From: Massilia sp.
Lineage (GTDB): Bacteria > Pseudomonadota > Gammaproteobacteria > Burkholderiales > Burkholderiaceae_D
Reading direction: 5' to 3'
Assembly: GCA_025359245.1 (NCBI GenBank)
Contig: JANYGW010000115.1
Location: 1-44,756 of the forward strand
Length of the DNA: 44,756 nt
Position 1 is the first letter of the stretch, and the number at the start of each line of letters is the position of its first letter. The position numbers and the translations under genes were made by a program. Under the pieces are notes generated by a model that did no database searches, was not told where the DNA came from, and saw nothing but the letters and a program-made list of their open reading frames with translations. This document shows positions 8,100 through 17,178 of the stretch, in pieces.

Positions 8100-9509
8100 A
8101 TGGGCCGCCTGTTCTGGAAATTCTTCTTCGCGATCCTGTTCGCCCAGCTGGTGACCACGGTCGGCGTGGGCGCCACCTTCTGGGTGTGGGACCAGGCGCG
8201 CGACAATTCGGCCGACGGCAAAGGGCGCGGCGCGCACATCGACACCAGCCCGTCGGCCAGCGCGGTCATCGATGCGGCCGCGCTGACATTCAAGTACGGC
8301 GGCGTGGCCGGATTGCGCGAGCTGGCCGCCAGCGCCACCAGCAAGAGCATTTTCGTGCTCGACGGCGGCGGCAAGGACCTGCTCGAACGCAGCGTCGGCG
8401 CCGACGTGCATGCCGAGGTGGCGCGCCTGCTGGCCAGCGGCGAACACGGCAACGCGCTGCGCCAGCTCAGCGGCGCCGACGGACAGCGCTTCACCGTCTT
8501 CGTACGGCGTGGCGACTGGCCGGCGCGCGCCTTCCGCGGACCGCCGCCGGACATGTTCGCGGGGCCGGGCGCGCACCGGCGCGAAGGCTCGCGCGGGCCG
8601 CCCGACGGCTACCGCCTGCCGTATATCACCATCGCCATGGGCACGCTGGCCAGCCTGTTGTTCGCCGCCTTGCTGGCCTGGTATTTTTCGCGCCCGATCC
8701 GCGCGCTGCGCGACGCCTTCGAGGCCGCGTCCTCGGGCGACCTGGCGCCGCGCTTCGGCCCTGCGGGACGCGGCCGCGGCGACGAACTGGCCGACCTGGG
8801 ACACGATTTCGACCGCATGAGCGGGCAGTTGCGCGCGCTGATGGACAACCAGCGGCGCCTGCTGCACGACGTCTCGCACGAACTGCGCTCGCCGCTGGCC
8901 AGGCTGCAGGCGGCCATCGGGCTGGCGCACCAGCAGCCCGACAAGGTGGCCACGTCGCTCGAACGCATCGAGCGCGAGAGCGCGCGCATGGACAAGCTGG
9001 TCGGTGAACTGCTGACGCTGTCGCGCCTGGAAACGTCGACCGCGCTGCCGGCCGCCGAAGAAATCGCGATCATGGAACTGATCGAGGAGATCGCCGCCGA
9101 CGCCAAGTTCGAAGCGGCCAGCCAGGGACGCCAGGTCGTCGTCAGCGGCGCCAGCACCGCGCGCGTCATGGGCACGCCCGACCTGCTGTGGCGCGCCATC
9201 GAGAACGTGGTGCGCAACGCCATCAAGCACAGCCCGCCCGACGCAGCAGCCGAAATTGTTGTCGCGTCCGCGCCGGGCGCGGTGCTGGTCCATGTATGCG
9301 ACCGCGGACCGGGCGTCGATCCGCTGGCGCTCGAGACGATCTTCGAGCCGTTTTTCCGTTCCAACCCGATCGCCAATAATCTCGACGGCCACGGCCTGGG
9401 CCTGGCCATTGCGCAGCGCGTGGTGGCCGCGCACGGCGGCACCATCGTCGCCGCCAACCGCGACGGCGGCGGCCTGCGCGTGACGGTATCGCTGCCCAGC
9501 CATTGCTAG
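8100..9509 (+). CDS. cpxA: Sensor histidine kinase, CpxA-like
   Basis: A 469-residue inner-membrane kinase. A first membrane helix (about 7-30) and a second (about 174-196) flank a periplasmic sensor of roughly 145 residues, ending in a Gly/Pro/Arg-rich stretch. A HAMP domain follows (SRPIRALRDAFEAASSGDL, about 197-250). The dimerisation domain has H260 in HDVSHELRSPLARL, and the ATPase domain shows NVVRNAIKHSPP, DRGPGVDP and GHGLGLAIAQRVV. The start at 8100 is 2 bp after the cpxR stop and matches the conserved MGRLFWKFF beginning of CpxA-type kinases. Together with the CpxP-like gene and CpxR boxes, this identifies an envelope-stress pathway. Confidence 0.88.
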   Translation: MGRLFWKFFFAILFAQLVTTVGVGATFWVWDQARDNSADGKGRGAHIDTSPSASAVIDAAALTFKYGGVAGLRELAASATSKSIFVLDGGGKDLLERSVGADVHAEVARLLASGEHGNALRQLSGADGQRFTVFVRRGDWPARAFRGPPPDMFAGPGAHRREGSRGPPDGYRLPYITIAMGTLASLLFAALLAWYFSRPIRALRDAFEAASSGDLAPRFGPAGRGRGDELADLGHDFDRMSGQLRALMDNQRRLLHDVSHELRSPLARLQAAIGLAHQQPDKVATSLERIERESARMDKLVGELLTLSRLETSTALPAAEEIAIMELIEEIAADAKFEAASQGRQVVVSGASTARVMGTPDLLWRAIENVVRNAIKHSPPDAAAEIVVASAPGAVLVHVCDRGPGVDPLALETIFEPFFRSNPIANNLDGHGLGLAIAQRVVAAHGGTIVAANRDGGGLRVTVSLPSHC

Positions 9510-9747
9510 CTGGCAACCTTGCCCAGCCATTCGGCCCGCCCCAAAATATACTTTCAGAAACCGTTGTTTTAAATACACGATCTCCACCCCAGGTGGATAT
9601 TGGTTAGTTTTTTTCCTGAAATTGCGCTCAGAATTGTTCCTCCATGGGTAGATCGAGGTCATCAATCGGTTGACGCTGCGATCACCGTTTCCACGTTGCA
9701 CCTTCGGCCGAGGTTGTAGGCCGATCGCCACCATGTGAAGGATTGCC
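9510..9747. other. Intergenic region before the hydrolase cassette
   Basis: A 238-bp gap, markedly AT-richer at 9540-9620 than the genes around it. It holds a small dyad (TCCACC at 9582-9587 against GGTGGA at 9591-9596 approximately) and a T-run near 9607-9613, too far from the dyad for a standard terminator. A separate promoter for the downstream cassette probably lies here, since the gap is long and AT-rich, but no clear -35/-10 pair and no CpxR box was seen. Confidence 0.4.
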
Positions 9748-12700
9748 ATGCCTGCCCCATTCAAGAAAGTCAGCCTCGGCCAGTTTGCAGAATTGCTCGA
9801 ACGCTTCCAGTTCACGCGCGCAATCAACGCCGTCCACATGCACCACACCTGGCGCCCGAACCACCAGCAATTCAAGGGGCATGACACGATCGTGGCGATG
9901 TGGACCTTCCACACCGAACACAACGGCTGGTCCGACATCGCGCAGCACATCACGATCGACCCGAACGGCGAAATCTGGCTCGGCCGCAACTGGAACATGG
10001 CGCCGGCCAGCGCGGCCGGCAACAACGGCAACAGCAAGGCCGGCCCCTTCATGTTCGAGATGATCGGCGACTTCGACGTCGGGCGCGACCAGTTCACCGG
10101 CCAGCAGCGCGACACCGCGCTGGGCGTCATCGCGCTGGTGCAAAAATGCTTCGACCTGGCGCCGGGCAGCCTGAAATTCCACAACATGATGTCCGGGAAG
10201 ACCTGCCCCGGCAGCAGCATCGACTACCAGCAGACGCTGGAAGAAGTGCGTCTGTACCGCACCCGCATGGAAGTGCAGCGCGGCGCCAGCCTGGAGGCGG
10301 CGCCGCCCTTCCAGCGCGACTACTACGAGTCGAACCAGCTGATCGCCGACGCGCTGCGCGACCTGGCCCGCAGCCCGTTCGACGCGCACACCGAGGCTGA
10401 CGCCGACGCCTGCGCGCACCACCACGAACACGGCTTTACCGAAGACGCCGAGCGCGGCATCGACGCCGCCAGCGCGCGCGATGCGGCGCTGACGCCGGCG
10501 CAAATGCTGGGTCTGCGCCCGCACCTGGTCAACCTGTCGATGGGCGAATTTTCGAGCGACGGCGCATGGACCACGACGCCTGCCGACGTCGACGCCATCT
10601 TCGCCGACCACCTGCCGCGCGCGCTGCAGGAAGCGCGCAAGAAAGGCCAGCCGCTGCGGCTCGTGTTCCAGGCCCACGGAGGGTTGAACAACGAAGCGAC
10701 CGGCCTTGCCATCGCCCAGAAGAGCGTCGGGTGGTGGACCGCGAACGGCGTGTACCCGATCTACTTCACCTGGGAGACCGGGCTGTTCGAAACCATCGGC
10801 CAGCTGCTGCGCCGCGCCGGCGCCGCCGGTGCGCGCGACCTGGCCGACTACACCAGCGACCCGCTGATCCAGGAAACGGTGCGCCTGCTGCAGGCGCCGA
10901 AGATCTGGGGCGGCATGAAGCTGAGCGCGCAGCTGGCCTCGTCGCCCGATACCGTCGGCCATACCCACAGCACGCACGCCGGCAATGAAGGCGGCGCCTA
11001 TTACGTGGCGCAGCAGCTGGCCGCGTTCTGCGACGCCCACGCCGACGAAGTGGAAGTGCATGCGGTCGGCCACAGCGCCGGCTCGATCTTCCATTCCTGG
11101 TTCATTCCCGCCGCGCTGGAACTGGGCGTGCCGGTGTTCCGCTCGCTGCACCTGATGGCGCCCGCGGTGCGGGTCGACCTGTTCAAGGAGAAGCTGGCGC
11201 CGCTGGTCGGACGCGGCCAGGGCGTCGAGGCGATGACGGTCTACACGATGAAGGAGGACCTGGAAGCGGACGACAACTGCGCCGGGATCTACCGCAAGTC
11301 GCTGCTGTACCTGATCTTCCATGCGCTCGAACCGCAGCGCAAGACCGCGCTGCTCGGGCTGGAAGAATGCCTGCGCGCCGACCATGAGCTGAGCCGGCTG
11401 TTCGGCTTCGACGGTGGCGCCGCGCGCGCCGAGGTGGTCTGGTCGCGCACGCCGTCGCGCCAGGGACGCAGCGCCAGCATGGCGACCTCGCACGGCGGCT
11501 TCGACGACGACCCGTCGACGATGGGCAGCATCGTGCGGCGCATCCTCAACAAGGCCGACCACGAAAGCATCATCGAATATACCGGCGCCGATGCCGATGC
11601 GCGCGGCCCCGGCCTGAGCGACTGGGACCAGGCGATGGCTGGCGCAGCGCTGCCGGAGCGCATGATCAGGACGCAGCAGCACCCGGCCGGCACGCAGATC
11701 GTGATCCCGGTCCAGGCCACGCGGCGCGCGCTGTGCGTCGGCATCAACGACTATCCGGCCGCGCCGCTGACCGGGTGCGTGGCCGACGCCGACTCGTGGA
11801 GCCGCACGCTGAACACGGCCGGCTTTGAAGTGACGCGCCTGCTCAACGCACAGGCCACCCGCGCCGGCATCGTCGACAGCCTGGAACGGATGATCGCGGC
11901 CAGCCGCAGCGGCGACGTGCTGGTGTTTCAATATTCCGGCCATGGCACCCAGGTGCCGGACGACGACGGCGACGAAGGCGGCGGCGACACGCCCTTGTAC
12001 GACGAGGCGATCTGCCCGTTCGACTATGCCGCCGGCGCGCTGCTGATCGACGACGACATCGGCCGCATCTTCAGCAAGGTGCCCGAAGGCGTCAACCTGA
12101 CCTGCTTCATGGATTGCTGCCATTCCGGCACCATCGCGCGCTTCGCGATGGCCGGCATGACCACGTCCAAGCCCAGGGATACCACCGAACACCGGCGCTT
12201 CATTCAGGCCGACGAGCGGCTGATCGCGGCGCACCGCAGCTATCGGGCGCGTGGCATGGGCGCAGCGCGCTCGCCCGGTCCGCACCGTACCCCGGCGATG
12301 ATGCGCGAAGTCGTGTTCTCGGCCTGCCGTTCGGACGAATCGGCGTGGGAAAGCGGCGGCCAGGGCGAATTTACGGTGCGCGCCACCAGGATCCTCGACG
12401 GCGGCCTCGATGACCTGACCAATGGCCGCTTCTCGGAGAACGTGATCGCCGCGTTCGGCGCATCGCCGCGCCAGCACTCGCAAATCGACGGCAATGACGG
12501 CGCGCCGTCGCGCATGCTGCTGCAGCCGGTGGGTGGGCCAGCGCCAGCGCAACCGGTCCCGGTGATTGACGCAGCGCCGCCGCCGCCACCTCCAGGCCAG
12601 CAAATGGCCAACGGGCCCGACCTGGCCCAACTGACGCAACTGCTGCAAAACCTGCAGCTGCTGCTGCAGCAAAGCCAGGTGCTGATGCCGGTCCCGGGCC

Positions 12701-12777
12701 GCAAGCCGGGCCGCAAGCCGAGCATGCAGCACACGGCGCCGCAGTCGATGCAGCAAGGCGGCAAACCTAACCGCTAG
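9748..12777 (+). CDS. Three-domain hydrolase: amidase, alpha/beta hydrolase-like, metacaspase
   Basis: A 1009-residue protein with three enzyme-like regions. Residues about 20-175 form an Amidase_2/PGRP (N-acetylmuramoyl-L-alanine amidase) domain with probable zinc ligands H33 (MHHTW), H145 and C153 (FHNMMSGKTCPG); the 8-residue H-to-C spacing equals T7 lysozyme. Residues about 300-555 look like an alpha/beta hydrolase with AHGGLNN (309-315) and a nucleophile elbow GHSAGS (S443). Residues about 658-930 are a caspase/metacaspase domain (C14) with H732 (YSGHGTQ) and C791 (MDCCHSG) and acidic loops (DDDGDEGG). The tail is proline-rich, then has a Leu/Gln helix (LLQNLQLLLQQSQ) and repeated GRKP. 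A His/Asp/Ala linker lies at 212-246. No signal peptide is seen. GAAGGA lies 5 bp before the ATG. The partner metalloprotease follows 6 bp downstream. Confidence 0.85.
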   Translation: MPAPFKKVSLGQFAELLERFQFTRAINAVHMHHTWRPNHQQFKGHDTIVAMWTFHTEHNGWSDIAQHITIDPNGEIWLGRNWNMAPASAAGNNGNSKAGPFMFEMIGDFDVGRDQFTGQQRDTALGVIALVQKCFDLAPGSLKFHNMMSGKTCPGSSIDYQQTLEEVRLYRTRMEVQRGASLEAAPPFQRDYYESNQLIADALRDLARSPFDAHTEADADACAHHHEHGFTEDAERGIDAASARDAALTPAQMLGLRPHLVNLSMGEFSSDGAWTTTPADVDAIFADHLPRALQEARKKGQPLRLVFQAHGGLNNEATGLAIAQKSVGWWTANGVYPIYFTWETGLFETIGQLLRRAGAAGARDLADYTSDPLIQETVRLLQAPKIWGGMKLSAQLASSPDTVGHTHSTHAGNEGGAYYVAQQLAAFCDAHADEVEVHAVGHSAGSIFHSWFIPAALELGVPVFRSLHLMAPAVRVDLFKEKLAPLVGRGQGVEAMTVYTMKEDLEADDNCAGIYRKSLLYLIFHALEPQRKTALLGLEECLRADHELSRLFGFDGGAARAEVVWSRTPSRQGRSASMATSHGGFDDDPSTMGSIVRRILNKADHESIIEYTGADADARGPGLSDWDQAMAGAALPERMIRTQQHPAGTQIVIPVQATRRALCVGINDYPAAPLTGCVADADSWSRTLNTAGFEVTRLLNAQATRAGIVDSLERMIAASRSGDVLVFQYSGHGTQVPDDDGDEGGGDTPLYDEAICPFDYAAGALLIDDDIGRIFSKVPEGVNLTCFMDCCHSGTIARFAMAGMTTSKPRDTTEHRRFIQADERLIAAHRSYRARGMGAARSPGPHRTPAMMREVVFSACRSDESAWESGGQGEFTVRATRILDGGLDDLTNGRFSENVIAAFGASPRQHSQIDGNDGAPSRMLLQPVGGPAPAQPVPVIDAAPPPPPPGQQMANGPDLAQLTQLLQNLQLLLQQSQVLMPVPGRKPGRKPSMQHTAPQSMQQGGKPNR

Positions 12778-12783
12778 CGCAGC

Positions 12784-14703
12784 ATGTCCGACGGCCAAGC
12801 ACAGCACGACGGATCGACCACCCAGGCCGCGGCGGCGCAGGCGCAAAGCCGCGAGCCTGGCGCCGCGCTTGGGCCGGGCATCGCGCCGCCCGCCGAGCCG
12901 GAAGGCCTCGATGCGCGCTTTCGCATCGCCGCCTCGGTGACGCGGCCGGTCGCCAAGCCGTATCCGCGCAAGGACGGCGAGCCGTTGTACCGCCCGCTGC
13001 ACGTGCTCACCAGCGACCCGGCCGCGTCGCGCCTGGAAGGCTCGGTCGCCCTGCTCAACATTCCCTTCGAAGCGCTGGCGCCGGGACCGGAAGGCCGCTT
13101 CTTCAAGGTCGACAGCAGCGATGGCGCATTGAACGAACGCTATCGCAGGGCCGACCTGGACGAGCCGGCGGTGCTGATGCGCAGCGGTTATGAGCCATCG
13201 CCGTCCGAGCCGCGCTTTCACCAGCAAATGGTGTACGCGGTATGCAGCAGCGTGTACGCCACCTTCCGCGGCGCGCTGGGGCGGCATATCGCTTGGGGCT
13301 TCACGCGCCCCGACGACCAGGCCCGTTTGATCCTGCGTCCGTTCGCGTTCAAGGGCGCCAACGCCTGCTACGACAAGGACGCTGGCGCGCTGTGCTTCGG
13401 CTACGATGTCGCGCCGGCCCAGATGCAGGGCAACCGCACCCTGCCCGGCGGCTTTGTGTTCACCTGCCTGTCGCACGACGTGGTGGCGCACGAACTGACG
13501 CATGCGCTGCTGGACGGCATGCGCTCGAGCTTCAGCATGCCGAGCGGGCCGGACGTGGCGGCCTTCCACGAAGGCTTTGCCGACCTGGTGGCGATCTTCC
13601 AGCGCCTGAGCTACAAGGAAATGGTGCATGCGGCGATCCGCCAGTCGCGCGGCGTGCTCGAACAAGCGCCCTTGCTGACCGACCTGGCGCGCCAGCTTGG
13701 CTGGGTTTATGGCAAACAGGCGGCGCTGCGCAGCGCCCTGTCGCAAGGCGAGCCGGTACTGTACGATGCCGGCGCCGAGCCGCATCAGTTGGGCGGGGTG
13801 CTGGTATGCGCCGTGTTCGAGGCCTACCTGACCATCTTCCGGCGCAAGACCGCGCCCTTGCTGCGCCTGGCCAGCAACGGCACCGGCATCAGCCCGCCGG
13901 GCGAGCTGCCGCCTGACCTGGCCCACATGCTGGCGCACACGGCCAGTTCGCTGGCCAGCCATTTCCTGGCGCTGCTGATCCGGGCGATCGACTACTGCCC
14001 GCCGGTCGACGTGCGCTTCGGCGAATACCTGCGCGCGCTGATCACGGCCGACCACGACCTGGTGCCGGACGATCCCTGGGCCTACCGCGAAGCGCTGATC
14101 GATGCTTTTTCACGGCGCAATATCTATCCGCGCTATGTGCCGACGCTGGCAGAAGACGCGCTGCTGTGGCGCGCGCCGCGGCGCGCCATGGCGCCGCTGG
14201 GCGAACTCGATTTCGCCCACTTGCGCTTCGACGGCGATCCGGCTTGCGCGTCCGGCGCGCAGGAGCTGAGCCGGCAGGCCGGCGTGCTGGGAGAATTTGC
14301 CACGCGCCCCGAACACCTGCACGAATTCGGGCTGGTCGCGCGCAGTGTGGCGCAGGCCATGGGCGCGACCGCTGCCCTGCCCGAGGTGCGCTCGATCCGC
14401 ACGGCGCGCCGCGTCGGGCCGGACGGCCAGATCGTGTTCGACCTGGTGGCGGAGATCACCCAGAGCATCGAGGTGCGCGCGACCGACACGGCAGCGGCGT
14501 ATGAAGTGATGGGCGGAGCGACCGTGATCCTGAACCCGGAAGGAGAGATCCGCTATGTCATTTCAAAGAGCCCGGCCAGCTGCGAGCGCGTGCTGCGGCG
14601 CCGCCAGTTCATGGATTCACCGCTCGGCCAGCAGTTCTGGCGCATCGAGGGACGGCGCTATGTCGAAAAAGGGCCGCTGTTTTCGATGCTGCATGCGGAC
14701 TAG
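12784..14703 (+). CDS. Gluzincin zinc metalloprotease (M4-like), partner of the metacaspase fusion
   Basis: A 639-residue protein with a zinc-peptidase core: HELTH at 236-240 in SHDVVAHELTHALLDG, and a third ligand E263 in FHEGFADLVA (ExxxD, 263-267), the gluzincin pattern of thermolysin-like M4 enzymes. The N-terminal 45 residues are low-complexity Ala/Gln/Pro, with no signal peptide and no typical M4 propeptide, so the protein is either cytoplasmic or exported by another route. The C-terminal 110 residues contain a beta-rich segment (IVFDLVAEITQSI, then VMGGATVILNPEGEIRYVISKS) of unknown role. It starts 6 bp after the metacaspase gene, so one transcript is near certain. Proteolytic processing of the fusion, or of this enzyme by the metacaspase, is a plausible but untested link. 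Confidence 0.82.
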   Translation: MSDGQAQHDGSTTQAAAAQAQSREPGAALGPGIAPPAEPEGLDARFRIAASVTRPVAKPYPRKDGEPLYRPLHVLTSDPAASRLEGSVALLNIPFEALAPGPEGRFFKVDSSDGALNERYRRADLDEPAVLMRSGYEPSPSEPRFHQQMVYAVCSSVYATFRGALGRHIAWGFTRPDDQARLILRPFAFKGANACYDKDAGALCFGYDVAPAQMQGNRTLPGGFVFTCLSHDVVAHELTHALLDGMRSSFSMPSGPDVAAFHEGFADLVAIFQRLSYKEMVHAAIRQSRGVLEQAPLLTDLARQLGWVYGKQAALRSALSQGEPVLYDAGAEPHQLGGVLVCAVFEAYLTIFRRKTAPLLRLASNGTGISPPGELPPDLAHMLAHTASSLASHFLALLIRAIDYCPPVDVRFGEYLRALITADHDLVPDDPWAYREALIDAFSRRNIYPRYVPTLAEDALLWRAPRRAMAPLGELDFAHLRFDGDPACASGAQELSRQAGVLGEFATRPEHLHEFGLVARSVAQAMGATAALPEVRSIRTARRVGPDGQIVFDLVAEITQSIEVRATDTAAAYEVMGGATVILNPEGEIRYVISKSPASCERVLRRRQFMDSPLGQQFWRIEGRRYVEKGPLFSMLHAD

Positions 14704-14709
14704 GAATCG

Positions 14710-14991
14710 CTAGGGCTTTGGATCGTCGTCAGGCGCTTTGAACAGCGCATCGAGCGCATCCCGATTTTTCTGCTTGTTGGCGACACCTCGGCGACCGGAA
14801 AACTCCTCTTCGATATTGTCACGGTAATAGCTCCATGGCGCGGCCGACGTCGACAGCTTGCGCCAGACTTCCTGCCCTACGCCCGAGTAATCGATCGCGC
14901 TGCCATCGTCGAGTTCGACACGCAGTATGCGTTCGCGCATGTCATATCCAATTGCCCGCAGCTTGCCTGCGTTGATGCGTTTCATTTCCAT
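14710..14991 (-). CDS. KTSC-domain small protein
   Basis: A 93-residue protein. Residues 4-68 fit the KTSC domain: INAGKLRAIGYDMRERILRVEL, a DDGSAIDYSGVGQEVWRKL core and APWSYYRDNIEEEF. The domain is common in small proteins of phage and plasmid-rich genomes, and its function is unknown, with nucleic-acid roles sometimes proposed. The lysine-rich tail is probably disordered. A strong GGGAGG lies 7 bp before the ATG at 14991. It follows the YcxB-like gene by 38 bp on the same strand and is convergent with the metalloprotease gene, 6 bp apart. Confidence 0.8.
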   Translation of the reverse strand: MEMKRINAGKLRAIGYDMRERILRVELDDGSAIDYSGVGQEVWRKLSTSAAPWSYYRDNIEEEFSGRRGVANKQKNRDALDALFKAPDDDPKP

Positions 14992-15029
14992 GGATACCTC
15001 CCGCGGTTAGTTACTCAGTCAACTTTGAT

Positions 15030-15602
15030 TCACATCGCCACGTCATGCGACGCCCCGTTCTCAGTGATCTTTGCAGCGGCGAATTTCGCGAATTCTCGCA
15101 AGATTTCATCGCTGGCAAACGCTGAAACTGGTACGTGGTTTGGGGTGCCCGACTGAAAGAGGAAAAGATGTGTGCTCGTAATTTCAACGTGCGAATATGC
15201 CCTCCACGGCGTGAAGCTTTGTGTGACGCCCTGCAGCACTTCCACACCATCGTCGGTCAATCGCACTGTCGGTTCACCGGAACGTTCAACGTATCCCTCG
15301 ATGCAACGCATTACAGACTGATCCTGCACACTCCAGAACACGGTGGCACCAGAAGCAAGCGAGATAATTGCTACAACCGATACGTGCCACATGCGAATCG
15401 GTCCGTCCATCATAGTCAACATGATCAAAGCAAAAACACCAACCCAGATCAGCATTTTTGGGAGCAGCCATTTCAACACGCGCACCGAATAATTTAGCCA
15501 TGCGGGTGCAGGCGCGCCCGGCGTTCCAGGATAGGCCCGGTCGATACTTCGCAAAACCGTTTGAAAGTCGGCAACGGTCGCCGGGTACGTAACCTCATAC
15601 AT
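15030..15602 (-). CDS. YcxB-like membrane protein
   Basis: A 190-residue protein with two adjacent membrane helices (about 42-63 and 73-92) and a cytosolic C-terminal domain. The C-terminal part, VRLTDDGVEVLQG, then FTPWRAYSHVEITSTHLFLF and HVPVSAFASDEILREFAKF, matches the YcxB-like domain layout (W in the middle, VPxxAF at the end). Function of this family is not established. Base composition is visibly lower in GC than in the neighbouring operons. It is probably co-transcribed with the KTSC gene. Confidence 0.7.
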   Translation of the reverse strand: MYEVTYPATVADFQTVLRSIDRAYPGTPGAPAPAWLNYSVRVLKWLLPKMLIWVGVFALIMLTMMDGPIRMWHVSVVAIISLASGATVFWSVQDQSVMRCIEGYVERSGEPTVRLTDDGVEVLQGVTQSFTPWRAYSHVEITSTHLFLFQSGTPNHVPVSAFASDEILREFAKFAAAKITENGASHDVAM

Positions 15603-15740
15603 GCTTATCCATTCCTATTCTCATCAGTTGCTGCGGTAGCGGCGCTTCGGCCCCTGGCCTTGGGGATTGTCGCATGGCCGCGTACAATCGGCCAAAAACT
15701 AGCTAGTCGTCTCCTTTTGAACCATGTGGAGTAATCACAA

Positions 15741-16028
15741 ATGACCGCAGCATGCCCACAATGTTCAGCCAGGACTCCCTGGTATCTGACCGACGGAGCG
15801 TATCAGTGTCGAGGTTGCGGCACCGCGTTGCGACTGAAGAACAACGCATCAGTCGTGGTTCTTATCATCCTGTGGATCATCTTGGAGTTTCCATTGCTTC
15901 TGCTCACGTTGCGATTCGCGCCGATTGACATGGTATGGTGGCTTCGCTCCCTGTGTAGCGGTGCGCTTGGAGTCGGCATCTGGTTCATCCTTCGTTTAAA
16001 TTCCATAGTCACAGCAAAGGTAGTGTGA
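15741..16028 (+). CDS. Small zinc-ribbon membrane protein
   Basis: A 95-residue protein. CPQC at 5-8 and CRGC at 23-26 form a zinc ribbon, followed by two membrane helices (about 37-57 and 64-88). GGAG lies 10 bp before the ATG. No function can be assigned. It ends 4 bp before the start of the strictosidine-synthase-like gene, so the two may share a transcript, although its GC content is lower. It belongs to the low-GC patch 14992-16028. Confidence 0.65.
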   Translation: MTAACPQCSARTPWYLTDGAYQCRGCGTALRLKNNASVVVLIILWIILEFPLLLLTLRFAPIDMVWWLRSLCSGALGVGIWFILRLNSIVTAKVV

Positions 16029-16032
16029 ACGC

Positions 16033-17178
16033 ATGCGACAATTCATTTGGCTAGCCGCTTTCCTTTCCCTTGTACTGGCCGCCTACCTCAGTTTGTGGCC
16101 GGTCCCCATCGAACCGGTCGTTTGGCATGCGCCCAGCGCACCTGGCTACACCGGCATCCACGCGGTCAACAGCAAACTGACAGGCCTGCACACCATTGAC
16201 CTGCATGGCGAGGTCGGTCCCGAGCACGTGCTCGTGGGCCCGGACGGCAAGCTGTACACCGGCCTTGCCAGCGGCCGCATCCTGCGCATGAATCCGGACG
16301 GCAGTGGCCAGCAAGTGTTCGCCAGCACCGGAGGACGTCCGCTCGGCATGGCATTCGACGCGGCCGGCAAGCTGCTCGTTGCGGACGCATTCAAGGGACT
16401 GTTGTCCATCACCGCCGACGGCAAGGTGACGGTCCTGGCCGCTGTCGCTGCCGGCGGGCCGCTGCACTTCCCCGACGCCGTGGTCGTCGCCGCCAGCGGA
16501 AAGCTCTATGTGACCGATGCGTCGACGCGGTTTTCGCCGGCGCAATGGGGCGACACCGTGCAGACCGCCACGCTCGACATCCTCGAGCAGTCCTGCACCG
16601 GGCGCGTGCTGGAATATGACCCGGCGACCAAGGTGCTGCGCGTCGTCGCGACAGGCCTGAGCTTCGCCAACGGCATTGTGCTGAGCGCCGATGAAGACAG
16701 CTTCTTCGTCAGCGAAACCGGCAAGTACCGTGTATGGAAAATCGCCGTTGCCGCCCGCCAGCTCGACGTGTCGCGGGCGTCGGCGCAGGCGCGCGTGCTG
16801 ATCGATAACCTGCCCGGCTATCCGGACAATCTGACGCGCGGGCGCGACGGCAAACTTTGGCTCGGCCTGGCCGGCCAGCGCAACGATCTCGACGCGATGG
16901 CCGGGCGGCCCTTCATGCGCCGCCTGATGCTGCGTATTCCGCGCATGCTGTGGCCCGATCCCAAGCCGTACGGCCATGTGATCGCCTTCGCCGAAGATGG
17001 CAAGATGCTGGCCGATTTGCAGGACCCGAGCGGCACGTCCCCGCTCACCACCGGGATCACCGAAACGGCGGACCGCCTGTACGTCCACAACGTCAACGGC
17101 AGCTACCTGGGATGGCGCGATGCGCTCATGCCGGCTGGCGCAGCGCCGCGCGCGCCGCCGCCATCACCTGCGCGCTGA
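16033..17178 (+). CDS. SMP-30/strictosidine synthase-like six-bladed propeller protein
   Basis: A 381-residue protein with an N-terminal membrane anchor or uncleaved signal (residues 4-24) and a six-bladed beta-propeller. Repeated blade motifs include GPDGKLYTGLASGRILRMNPDG, HFPDAVVVAASGKLYVTDAS, GLSFANGIVLSADEDSFFVSETGKYRVWK (in parts) and YPDNLTRGRDGKLWLGL, the strictosidine synthase/APMAP signature. These proteins act as lactonases or arylesterases, often calcium-dependent; the plant condensation reaction is not expected here. The start is 4 bp after the zinc-ribbon gene. The last 53 bp overlap the end of the convergent argP gene, and the Pro/Ala-rich C-terminus (APRAPPPSPAR) may be a read-through extension. 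Confidence 0.82.
   Translation: MRQFIWLAAFLSLVLAAYLSLWPVPIEPVVWHAPSAPGYTGIHAVNSKLTGLHTIDLHGEVGPEHVLVGPDGKLYTGLASGRILRMNPDGSGQQVFASTGGRPLGMAFDAAGKLLVADAFKGLLSITADGKVTVLAAVAAGGPLHFPDAVVVAASGKLYVTDASTRFSPAQWGDTVQTATLDILEQSCTGRVLEYDPATKVLRVVATGLSFANGIVLSADEDSFFVSETGKYRVWKIAVAARQLDVSRASAQARVLIDNLPGYPDNLTRGRDGKLWLGLAGQRNDLDAMAGRPFMRRLMLRIPRMLWPDPKPYGHVIAFAEDGKMLADLQDPSGTSPLTTGITETADRLYVHNVNGSYLGWRDALMPAGAAPRAPPPSPAR

Noticed and set aside
9582-9613. Terminator after cpxA
   Set aside because: The 6-bp dyad and the T-run are about 10 bp apart, so this is not a standard intrinsic terminator.
9682-14055. Very long minus-strand open frame of about 1457 codons opposite the hydrolase cassette
   Set aside because: Its translation is rich in His, Arg, Gln, Ala and Gly without domain motifs, the usual shadow of high-GC coding DNA. 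The plus strand carries clear catalytic motifs and ribosome sites.
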